Of a stretch of 36,416 nt of DNA, positions 1 to 7,230 are shown piece by piece. Position 1 is the first letter of the stretch. Each line of letters begins with the position of its first letter. The position numbers were made by a program, and so were the translations under genes. Origin of the DNA: UBA1149 sp963579235 (GTDB taxonomy: Bacteria > Desulfobacterota > Binatia > UBA1149); assembly GCA_963579235.1 (NCBI GenBank), contig CAUZFM010000014.1, positions 1-36,416 on the forward strand, read 5' to 3'. The notes under the pieces are model-generated. The model did not search any database, was not told the DNA's origin, and saw nothing but the letters and a program-made list of their open reading frames with translations.

Positions 1-1096
1 CGGCCAACTGGTGGGCCCGCGCGGTGTTGAGAGCCGCCAGTTTTCTGAGTCCTTTGCGTCCCGCCACGCCCAGGAAGGTGGTGACCGCCAGCGCAGCCAA
101 ACCCTGGTTAGTGCAGATGTTGGACGTCGCGCGTTCCCTGCGTATGTGCTGCTCGCGGGTAGCCAGGGTGAGAACGTAGCCCCTCCTGCCGTTGCTGTCG
201 CGGGTCTCTCCCACGAGGCGGCCGGGAACCTGGCGCAGGTATTGCTGCCTGGCGGCAAACAGGCCTACCCCGGGTCCGCCGTAAGAGATCGGCAAGCCCA
301 GCCCCTGCCCCTCGGCCACGGCCACGTCGGCCCCGAGTTCGCCGGGCGACCTCAGCAGGCCCAGGGCCAGGGGCTCGCTGGTGGCGCTCAAGGACAAGGC
401 ACCGCAACGCCGCGCCAGCCGTGAAGCCGTCGCGAGGTCGTCGATTACGCCGTAAAAATTGGGGTAGCCCGTGCAGATGGCAGCCACGTCATCGCCCAGC
501 GCTTTCTCAAGTAGCTCGGCATCGGTGCGCCCGTTTTCATCCAACCCGATCAGCTCTACTTCGGCGTCACCCGAGCCACGCAGGTAGGTCTCGGTCACGG
601 CGCGGTAGGCGGGGTGAACACCGGCAGACATGAGCACGCGGCGGCGGCCACGGCCGACCCTGAGCGAGAGCAGCACAGCCTCGGCCAGGGCCGAAGCCCC
701 GTCGTAGAGACTGGCGTTGGCCACGTCGAGTCCGCACAAGAGCGCCACGTAAGTCTGGAACTCGAAACAGGCTTGCAGCGTGCCCTGGCTGACCTCGGGC
801 TGGTAGGGGGTGTAGGCGGTCGCAAACTCGGCGCGGGATAAAACAGCAGAAACCACCGAGGGCACGTGCCGCTGGTAGCAGCCTGCCCCCTGGAAGGAAG
901 GCAGTATGCTGTTGCTCGCGGCCAACTCGCCGGCCCGCTCCAGGATCTCGGCTTCAGGGCAGCCATCGGGCAGTCCGAGGGCCTGTTGCGCGCGAAGATT
1001 CGCTGGCACCTGTTCGAGCAACTCGTCTACGGATTCCACCCCCACAGTGGCCAGCATGTGGCTGACGTCGGTCGGTGTATGCGGCAGGTAGCGCAA
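1..1096 (-). CDS. gcvPA: Glycine dehydrogenase (decarboxylating) subunit 1, 3' end outside window
   Basis: This is the alpha half of the split P-protein of the glycine cleavage system, which decarboxylates glycine with PLP and passes the aminomethyl group to GcvH. I translated it from the window edge: 365 codons are present and the C-terminus lies beyond base 1. The start is a TTG at 1096, giving the family-typical beginning MRYLPHTPTDV; a GGAG lies about 10 bases upstream inside the end of gcvH, and the gene starts 3 bases after the gcvH stop. Family-typical stretches include LPSFQGAGCYQRHVPSVV, FATAYTPYQPEVSQGTLQ and TREQHIRRERATSNICTNQ. In split P-proteins the PLP lysine is on the partner GcvPB, which is presumably next to the left. 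Confidence 0.95.
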   Translation of the reverse strand, partial: MRYLPHTPTDVSHMLATVGVESVDELLEQVPANLRAQQALGLPDGCPEAEILERAGELAASNSILPSFQGAGCYQRHVPSVVSAVLSRAEFATAYTPYQPEVSQGTLQACFEFQTYVALLCGLDVANASLYDGASALAEAVLLSLRVGRGRRRVLMSAGVHPAYRAVTETYLRGSGDAEVELIGLDENGRTDAELLEKALGDDVAAICTGYPNFYGVIDDLATASRLARRCGALSLSATSEPLALGLLRSPGELGADVAVAEGQGLGLPISYGGPGVGLFAARQQYLRQVPGRLVGETRDSNGRRGYVLTLATREQHIRRERATSNICTNQGLAALAVTTFLGVAGRKGLRKLAALNTARAHQLA

Positions 1097-1099
1097 CCG

Positions 1100-1492
1100 T
1101 CAGTCTCCCTCGCTGACCAGGGCCCTGTATTCGTCGGCCGACATCAGGCCCGCGGTAGGGTCGTCGCCGCTCGGCTCCATGTGCACCAGCCAGCCATAAC
1201 CGTAGGGGTCTTCGTTGATCACCTCGGGGCCGTCCACCAGATCTTTGTTCACCTTGACCACCTTGCCGCTGATAGGCGCGTAGACCTCAGACACGGTCTT
1301 TACCGACTCGATCTCGGCGAGCTGCTCGTCCTTGGAAAGCTCCTTATCGGACACATCAGGCATCTGGACAAAGACAATGTCGCCCAGCTGGTCCTGTGCG
1401 TAATCGGTGATGCCTACCACGACCAGGCCGTCGTCTTCCAGTCGCAGCCACTCGTGCTCCGCCGTGTAATGAACGTCATCAGGAAACTCCAT
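1100..1492 (-). CDS. gcvH: Glycine cleavage system H protein
   Basis: This is the lipoyl-carrying shuttle protein of the glycine cleavage system, moving the aminomethyl group between the P, T and L proteins. At 130 residues it is full length. The lipoylation motif ESVKTVSEV is intact, with the acceptor lysine at residue 65, and the N-terminus (YTAEHEWLRLEDD) and C-terminus (DEYRALVSEGD) are typical. The ATG is preceded by a purine-rich GGAAGAGGAGAGGAC ribosome binding site. It sits between gcvT (62 bases upstream) and gcvPA (3 bases downstream) and is clearly co-transcribed with them. Confidence 0.98.
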   Translation of the reverse strand: MEFPDDVHYTAEHEWLRLEDDGLVVVGITDYAQDQLGDIVFVQMPDVSDKELSKDEQLAEIESVKTVSEVYAPISGKVVKVNKDLVDGPEVINEDPYGYGWLVHMEPSGDDPTAGLMSADEYRALVSEGD

Positions 1493-1554
1493 GTCCTCTC
1501 CTCTTCCCTTGCCCTCGATTCAACCGTTTGTGCTTCATAGAAAACACCCGCGAC

Positions 1555-2640
1555 TCAGCGCTGCCTAACATAAAAAGGCAGAACCGTCACATCGGCGGGC
1601 TTGATACGCCCCCTGACGTCGACGCTGAGCCCGGCTGTTGCCGCCTTGGCGTCGACCAGTGCCATCGCCACGGGCCGGCCCAGGCTGGGCGAATGCGTTC
1701 CGCTCGTGACCCGGCCGACCACCCTGTCCCCGGCGAGGATGTCGTGACCCTGCCGAGCTATGGCGCCGTCGGGCAGCAGGCCCAGCAGGCAGCGCGCGGG
1801 GCCGCGCTCGCGCTCGGCGGCCAGCGCCTCTCCCCCGATGGCCGTTGCGATATCATCCCTGACAAATCTTCCAAGGCCCGCCTCGAGAGGGCTTATGTCG
1901 AGGTCCAGTTCGTGGCCGTAAAGTGGCAGGCCGGCTTCGAGCCTCAGGGTATCCCTGGCCCCGAGGCCGGCAGGTACTACCCCCAGCGGTCGGCCCGCGG
2001 CAGCAAGGGCGCTCCACACGCCCTCGGCCCGGGCCGAGGGCAGGAACAACTCAAAACCGTCCTCGCCCGTGTAGCCGGTTCTCGCCATCAGCGCCGTTTC
2101 GCCCTCCAGTAGGATCTCGCGACAGGCGAAGCGCGGCAGATCCGCGGCGCCCTCGACAAGCTCGCCCAGTACGGTCGCAGCCGCCGGTCCCTGCAGCGCG
2201 ATCAAAGCCGTGTCGGCGCTCCGGTCCTCGACCTCGCAGAGAGAGCCAGCCTGCTCGTTTATCCAGGCCAGGTCCCCCTCCACGTTACCGGCGTTGAGAC
2301 ACACCATGTAGCGTTGATCCTCGACACGATAGACGATGACATCGTCCATGACGCCACCCGAGGGCTCACACATAAGCCCGTACTTCGCCCTGCCTACCGG
2401 GAGTTTTCTCAGCTCACTGGTAAACAGCTGCTCACAGGCATCGATCGCAGCCGGACCCCGCAGTTCGACTTCGCCCATGTGGCTGGCATCGAACACGCCG
2501 CCCGCAGTCCTGACGGCTTTGTGTTCTTTTACAATCGAGCTGTACTGGAGCGGCATGCTCCAGCCCGAGAATTCGACCATGCGGGCGTTGGCGTCCAGGT
2601 GAGTCGCGTATAGCGGCGTACGCGCAGCGCTGTCACTCAC
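1555..2640 (-). CDS. gcvT: Glycine cleavage system T protein (aminomethyltransferase)
   Basis: GcvT takes the aminomethyl group from lipoyl-GcvH and transfers its carbon to tetrahydrofolate, giving 5,10-methylene-THF and ammonia. Recognisable segments are RTPLYATHLDANARMVEF near the N-terminus, FDASHMGEVELRG, and ARTGYTGEDGFELF in the folate-binding core. I place the start at the GTG at 2640, giving VSDSAARTPLY and 361 residues. The reading frame is open 11 codons further, but that extension lies inside folD and has no family resemblance. The start codon and the folD stop share the bases GTGA, so translation is probably coupled. Its product feeds the neighbouring FolD. Confidence 0.96.
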   Translation of the reverse strand: MSDSAARTPLYATHLDANARMVEFSGWSMPLQYSSIVKEHKAVRTAGGVFDASHMGEVELRGPAAIDACEQLFTSELRKLPVGRAKYGLMCEPSGGVMDDVIVYRVEDQRYMVCLNAGNVEGDLAWINEQAGSLCEVEDRSADTALIALQGPAAATVLGELVEGAADLPRFACREILLEGETALMARTGYTGEDGFELFLPSARAEGVWSALAAAGRPLGVVPAGLGARDTLRLEAGLPLYGHELDLDISPLEAGLGRFVRDDIATAIGGEALAAERERGPARCLLGLLPDGAIARQGHDILAGDRVVGRVTSGTHSPSLGRPVAMALVDAKAATAGLSVDVRGRIKPADVTVLPFYVRQR

Positions 2641-3551
2641 GCTGCGCTCTCTGCCGCGAGCGAAGCACGCCACGCGTCACGCGTGTTGCGCAGCAGTACC
2701 GCCACCGTCATCGGGCCGACACCGCCCGGAACAGGGGTTATGTGGGCAGCTCGCTGCCTGGCTACGTCAAAATCGATATCGCCCACGAGGCAGCCGTCTA
2801 CGCGGTTGATCCCCACATCGATCACGACCGAGCCGGGCTTTACCCACTCGCCGGGAATGACACGGGGGCTGCCTATGGCCACCACCAGTACATCGGCGCT
2901 TTCTACCTGCCGTTGCAGGTCGGCGGTGCGCGAATGACACAGCACCACCGTGGCGTGGCGCTCGAGCAGCAGCATTGACACCGGCTTGCCCACCAGTGCC
3001 GAGCGACCGACGACGACCGCGTGCAGGCCGGCGAGATCAACGCCCGTGGTATCCATGAGGTGCAGGCAGCTCACCGGCGTGCAAGGCCGTGGGCCGGGCC
3101 GGCCGGTAAACAAAGCGCCCTGGTTTACTGGGTGCAGACCATCCACGTCCTTGGTCGGGTCCACGGCTGCCACGGCCGCGTCTTCGTCGAGTTGGGCCGG
3201 CAGCGGAAGCTGGACGATGATGCCATCGATGCCCTCGTCGCGATTGCAGTCTTCGATGACGGCCAGCAGCTCTTGCATGCTCACGCCCGCGGGCAGCGCG
3301 CGGTGTTCAGAATTCATGCCCACCTCACCGGCCTCGCGAATCTTACGCGCCACGTAAACCGCCGACGCGGGATCGTCGCCGACCAGTATCGTGGCCAGCC
3401 CCGGTTTTCTTGCGCCGGCAGCCACCCGACTCTCGACGTCGGCTGCCACCTCGGCCCTGACTGCCGCCGCCTCGGCCTTGCCATCTATAAGCTTCGCGCC
3501 CGCGGCTTCTCCGTCGGAAGCGCCGCCCGCTGTCGCACCGCCACCGCTCAC
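2637..3551 (-). CDS. folD: Bifunctional methylene-THF dehydrogenase/methenyl-THF cyclohydrolase
   Basis: FolD interconverts 5,10-methylene-, methenyl- and 10-formyl-THF using NADP. At 304 residues it has the usual core plus about 18 extra Gly/Ala-rich residues at the N-terminus. The catalytic signature is present (YVARK, with Tyr66 and Lys70), followed by GIDGIIVQLPLPAQL, the Rossmann segment VVVGRSALVGKPVSMLL and the C-terminal PVPGGVGPMTVAVLL. The start is a GTG one base after the lipoprotein stop; a later start near residue 20 would remove the odd extension and cannot be excluded. Being upstream of and overlapping gcvT, it forms a one-carbon unit with the glycine cleavage genes. Confidence 0.96.
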   Translation of the reverse strand: MSGGGATAGGASDGEAAGAKLIDGKAEAAAVRAEVAADVESRVAAGARKPGLATILVGDDPASAVYVARKIREAGEVGMNSEHRALPAGVSMQELLAVIEDCNRDEGIDGIIVQLPLPAQLDEDAAVAAVDPTKDVDGLHPVNQGALFTGRPGPRPCTPVSCLHLMDTTGVDLAGLHAVVVGRSALVGKPVSMLLLERHATVVLCHSRTADLQRQVESADVLVVAIGSPRVIPGEWVKPGSVVIDVGINRVDGCLVGDIDFDVARQRAAHITPVPGGVGPMTVAVLLRNTRDAWRASLAAESAA

Positions 3552-3552
3552 G

Positions 3553-4206
3553 TCAGCGCCCCGCGGCCTTCACCATGCGGGCCACCAACTCAATAACATG
3601 AAGGTCGGCCTGCTCCATGGCGCTGTTGAATCGGTGTTCTTTTCCCGTGGCTATCATCGAAATCCGGCCAAACATCCCCGGCATTTCCTGGCCACCGTAC
3701 TCGCTGCCGCTCCACCTGCGCTCGAGCCCATCGGCGCCAAGTAAGGCCGCGTACACCGTGGCCTCTCCCGAAACGGTAGCCGTCCTCGCCGTTCCCACGC
3801 GCGGCACGGTTTCGGCCAGGGCCGGGACGAGAAAGGCATCGACCTCGCCACGGGCCGCGAGGCGTTTAACCAACTGTTGCTTGCTCTCACCCTTGCGGGC
3901 CGAGACGGAGTCCCGGTCCAGGGCGCGGTAGCCAGGATGGCGGGCCAGGGCCTCGTAGAAAAAAGCGGTAACCAGCTCCGCGTCGGCACCAGCTACCGAC
4001 TTGAGCACCACGGCGTCCGGGCAGAGCTCGCAGGAGTTACTGGTTTTGCCGTCGGTCCAGGCTGCCGGCAGCACGGCTATGGTGACCACGCCCCCGCGGC
4101 CGTCGACCTGGTCCATGGAGAGTTCTTCCTTGCCCGAGCAGCCAACCAGGACCGTGGCTGATGCCAGGGCCAGGACCATAAACGCCATTCCCGCGCGTAG
4201 TCTCAC
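3553..4206 (-). CDS. Putative lipoprotein of unknown function
   Basis: This 217-residue protein has a lipoprotein signal: a basic start (MRLRAG), a hydrophobic stretch, and the lipobox LVGC with the acylated cysteine near residue 23. The mature part begins with a VVTIAVLPAAW strand, followed by a CELC pair near residues 59-62 and a helix/strand segment ALARHPGYRALDRDSV. That layout recalls the fold of CsgG/LpoB-like or TolB-N-like periplasmic lipoproteins, but I recognise no family and assign no function. The GTG start overlaps the aspS stop (GTGA) and folD starts 1 base after its stop, so it is embedded in the operon. An ATG at codon 7 is an alternative start. Confidence 0.8.
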   Translation of the reverse strand: MRLRAGMAFMVLALASATVLVGCSGKEELSMDQVDGRGGVVTIAVLPAAWTDGKTSNSCELCPDAVVLKSVAGADAELVTAFFYEALARHPGYRALDRDSVSARKGESKQQLVKRLAARGEVDAFLVPALAETVPRVGTARTATVSGEATVYAALLGADGLERRWSGSEYGGQEMPGMFGRISMIATGKEHRFNSAMEQADLHVIELVARMVKAAGR

Positions 4207-5960
4207 GCGTCTTTCCTCAAGCCCAGCCCTCGCAGCTGGGCAAGGTCAACAGGCGACGGCGCGTCGGTCAGCGGGCAGGCCGCGCGCTGGGTTTTCGGAA
4301 ACGCGATGACATCGCGAATAGAGTCGCAACCGGTGAGCATGCCCACCAGCCTGTCCAGCCCCAGGGCGAGTCCGGCGTGGGGTGGCGCGCCGAAAGAAAG
4401 CGCCTCGAGCAGAAAACCGAACTTCTCCCCCGCTTCTTCCTTGTCGATGCCGAGCACGCCCAGCACCTGCTGCTGGAGTTCGGGGCTGTGAATACGAACC
4501 GAGCCACCACCCAGCTCGACCCCGTTGAGAACCACGTCGTAGGCGTCTGCCAGCACCGAGCCCGGGGACTCATCCAGCTTTTCCACGTGGTCAGGCCGCG
4601 GCGCCGTAAAGGGGTGGTGCAGCGCCTGCCAACGCTTGCCCCCTTCATCGTATTCCACCAGCGGGAAGTCGACCACCCAGAGAAAATCAAAGCGCTCGGG
4701 ATCAGCGAGCCCCCTGAGCTCAGCCACGTGACAACGCAGGTTGCCGAGCACGTCGCAGACCACCCGGTAGCTGTCGGCACCAAAAAGAACCAGGTCTCCG
4801 TCGGCCGGTTGGCAACGCTCGGAGAGCGCCTCTTTCTCTGCGTCCGAGAAGAACTTCACCACCGGTGATTGCCACCCGTCATTGGTGACTTTTATCCAGG
4901 CCAAGCCACCCGCGCCGTGGGTTTTTGCGACCTCGCCGAGTTTGTCGAGTTCCTTGCGCGACATGTCGGCTCCACCGCGCACGACAATCGCCTTCACCAC
5001 GCCGCCACCCTCCACCACCGAACGAAACACCTTGAACTCGCTCTGCGCGAAGACCTCGCTGAGATCGACCAGCTCCATCCCGAAACGAGTATCGGGGTGG
5101 TCGCTACCGTAGCGGTCCATCGAGTCGTGCCAGGTCAAGCGCGGAAACGGTGAGTCGAAGGTCTGCCCCGCCAGCTCGGTGAACAATTTCTTCAACAGCC
5201 CCTCGACACCGGCCATCACCTGGTCGGAATCGGCAAAAGCCATCTCTATATCAATCTGCGTGAACTCGGGCTGCCGGTCGGCCCTGAGGTCTTCATCGCG
5301 AAAGCAGCGGGCCACCTGGTAGTAGCGGTCCACGCCCGAGACCATGAGAAGCTGCTTGAACAACTGCGGCGACTGCGGCAGGGCAAAAAAGCTGCCCGGA
5401 TACACACGACTGGGCACCAGGTAATCGCGCGCGCCCTCGGGAGTGCTGCGTGTGAGCATCGGGGTCTCCACCTCGATGAACCCCGATTCGTCAAACCAGC
5501 GCCGCGTTATCGAGACGACTTCGTGCCTCAAGCGCAGGTTGCGCTGCATGACGGGGCGGCGCAGGTCGAGGTAACGGTAGCTCAACCTCACGTTCTCAGT
5601 AATGCGAGCGTCGTCCTCGATGGGAAAAGGACTGGGCTTGGCGCTGTTGAGTATCTCGAGCCTGTCGACCATGATTTCGACCGAACCGGTCGGCAGGTCG
5701 GGGTTCACTGTATCCTCGCTGCGCTCGCGCAGGCGACCTTCGACAGCGACAACGAACTCCCCACGCAGTTGACCGGCCAGCTCGTGCGCGGTCGCGTTTT
5801 CCTGGGGATCAAACACCACCTGCAACAAGCCCGTATGATCGCGCAGGTCTACGAAGATTATTCCCCCGTGATCCCGCCTCGAATGAACCCAGCCCGCGAC
5901 AAGCAGGGTTTCGCCTGCCTGTCCCGCGCGCGGTTCGTTGCAATAACAACTACGCTCCAC
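4203..5960 (-). CDS. aspS: Aspartate--tRNA ligase, probably non-discriminating (Asp/Asn)
   Basis: This is a bacterial-type AspRS of 585 residues with an N-terminal OB-fold anticodon-binding domain, a class II catalytic core, an inserted GAD domain (about 300-420), motif 2 (FRDEDLRADRQPEFTQIDIEMAF, trimmed here to its landmarks FRDEDLR and EFTQID) and motif 3 (LALGLDRLVGMLTG). The OB fold reads RRDHGG with His31. Discriminating enzymes such as E. coli have Leu there (RRDLGS), while His is a known determinant of the non-discriminating type. This implies Asp-tRNA(Asn) is made and amidated by GatCAB, which is not in the window. The GTG start lies within the last codons of hisS (11-base overlap). 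Confidence 0.97.
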   Translation of the reverse strand: MERSCYCNEPRAGQAGETLLVAGWVHSRRDHGGIIFVDLRDHTGLLQVVFDPQENATAHELAGQLRGEFVVAVEGRLRERSEDTVNPDLPTGSVEIMVDRLEILNSAKPSPFPIEDDARITENVRLSYRYLDLRRPVMQRNLRLRHEVVSITRRWFDESGFIEVETPMLTRSTPEGARDYLVPSRVYPGSFFALPQSPQLFKQLLMVSGVDRYYQVARCFRDEDLRADRQPEFTQIDIEMAFADSDQVMAGVEGLLKKLFTELAGQTFDSPFPRLTWHDSMDRYGSDHPDTRFGMELVDLSEVFAQSEFKVFRSVVEGGGVVKAIVVRGGADMSRKELDKLGEVAKTHGAGGLAWIKVTNDGWQSPVVKFFSDAEKEALSERCQPADGDLVLFGADSYRVVCDVLGNLRCHVAELRGLADPERFDFLWVVDFPLVEYDEGGKRWQALHHPFTAPRPDHVEKLDESPGSVLADAYDVVLNGVELGGGSVRIHSPELQQQVLGVLGIDKEEAGEKFGFLLEALSFGAPPHAGLALGLDRLVGMLTGCDSIRDVIAFPKTQRAACPLTDAPSPVDLAQLRGLGLRKDA

Positions 5961-7230
5961 CTTTTACCGCCTCCCCTATGCACTTGATCAATTGTTCTGC
6001 GTCGCCATCGAGCTCGATAAGCTGCGCGTGATCGGCCTTGTTGACCATGTCGCGCAGCGTAGCCTTGCCGGCTTCCAGTTCAGCCTCGCCGACGAGCAAC
6101 ACGCAAGCTGCCCCCGAACGGTCGGCCCGCTTCATCTGGGCCTTGAGACTGCGCGAAGGACTTTCAACTTCCACGCGCTTGCCGGCCCGCCTCAAGCGTC
6201 GGGCCAGGCCCAGCACCACGCCCAGCGCACGCTCTTCGAGCGGGGCAACCACTATATCGACAGGCGGCGCGCTGGGCTCCTGGCCTGCCGCCGCCAGCAC
6301 CATGCGCTCCAGCCCGAAAGCAAAGCCGACACCGGCGATATCGGGCCCGCCCAGCAAGGCGGCCAGGCCATCGTAGCGACCGCCCCCGCCCACGGCGTCC
6401 TGCGAACCCAGGCCAGCTGCAGTCACTTCGAATGCGGTGCGACAATAGTAGTCCAGGCCGCGTACCATGCGGGGGTTGGCGGTGACCTCGACCCCCGACT
6501 CGGTGAGGAGCTCATTGACCCTGCCGTGGTGACTCTCACAGTCGTCGCACAGCGAATCTACCATCATCGGCGCTCCCTGCATCGCCTCCCTGCAAGCCTC
6601 GACCTTGCAGTCGAGCAGGCGCAGCGGATTACGTTGCAGGCGCGAGCGACAGTCCTCGCACAGCGAATCTATTCGCTCCTGGCCCCAGGCCTCGAGTGCT
6701 TTCCTGTAAGCGGGGCGGCAAGCGTCGTCGCCCAGGCTGTTGAGCTCGACACGGTACTCCCTCAAGCCGACGGCTTCGCAGATGTCGGCCACGAGCGTCA
6801 CGGCCTCGGCGTCGGCAGCCGGGTCGCTGCGACCAAGCATCTCGGCTCCGATCTGGCTGAACTGACGAAAGCGCCCCTTCTGAGGGCGTTCCCTCCTGAA
6901 CATGGCCCCCTGGTAGTAGAACCGGCCCTCGGGCTGCGAGCGAGCCATGCCGGCGGCCAGGTAGGCCCGCACCAGCGAAGCGGTCCCCTCGGGTCGCAGC
7001 GCCAGCGTGGAGCCGTCTCGATCCTCGAAGGTATACATTTCTTTTTCGACGATATCGGAAGTGTCGCCCACGGTCCGCTTGAAGAGCTCGACCTTTTCGA
7101 GCAGTGGTAGTTCCAGTTCCTCGAAGCCGTAGTTTTCGAGAACCTCGCAGCTTGCTTCGAGCACAGCTCGTCGGGCCAGCACTTCGCCAGCCTGAATGTC
7201 GCGAAATCCCTTGACTGCTGCCAGTTTCAT
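5950..7230 (-). CDS. hisS: Histidine--tRNA ligase
   Basis: HisRS charges tRNA-His. The 426-residue protein is full length: KGFRDIQ at the N-terminus, motif 2 (MFRRERPQKGRFRQFSQIG), the histidine-specific segment RGLDYYCRTAFEV, motif 3 (GVGFAFGLERMV), and a C-terminal anticodon-binding domain from about residue 325 (VDIVVAPLEE onward). Cysteines around 185-215 (LCEDC and LLDCK) are typical of the bacterial insertion domain. The ATG overlaps the comEC stop (ATGA) and the 3' end overlaps aspS. The hisS-aspS pairing is common in bacteria. Confidence 0.98.
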   Translation of the reverse strand: MKLAAVKGFRDIQAGEVLARRAVLEASCEVLENYGFEELELPLLEKVELFKRTVGDTSDIVEKEMYTFEDRDGSTLALRPEGTASLVRAYLAAGMARSQPEGRFYYQGAMFRRERPQKGRFRQFSQIGAEMLGRSDPAADAEAVTLVADICEAVGLREYRVELNSLGDDACRPAYRKALEAWGQERIDSLCEDCRSRLQRNPLRLLDCKVEACREAMQGAPMMVDSLCDDCESHHGRVNELLTESGVEVTANPRMVRGLDYYCRTAFEVTAAGLGSQDAVGGGGRYDGLAALLGGPDIAGVGFAFGLERMVLAAAGQEPSAPPVDIVVAPLEERALGVVLGLARRLRRAGKRVEVESPSRSLKAQMKRADRSGAACVLLVGEAELEAGKATLRDMVNKADHAQLIELDGDAEQLIKCIGEAVKGGA

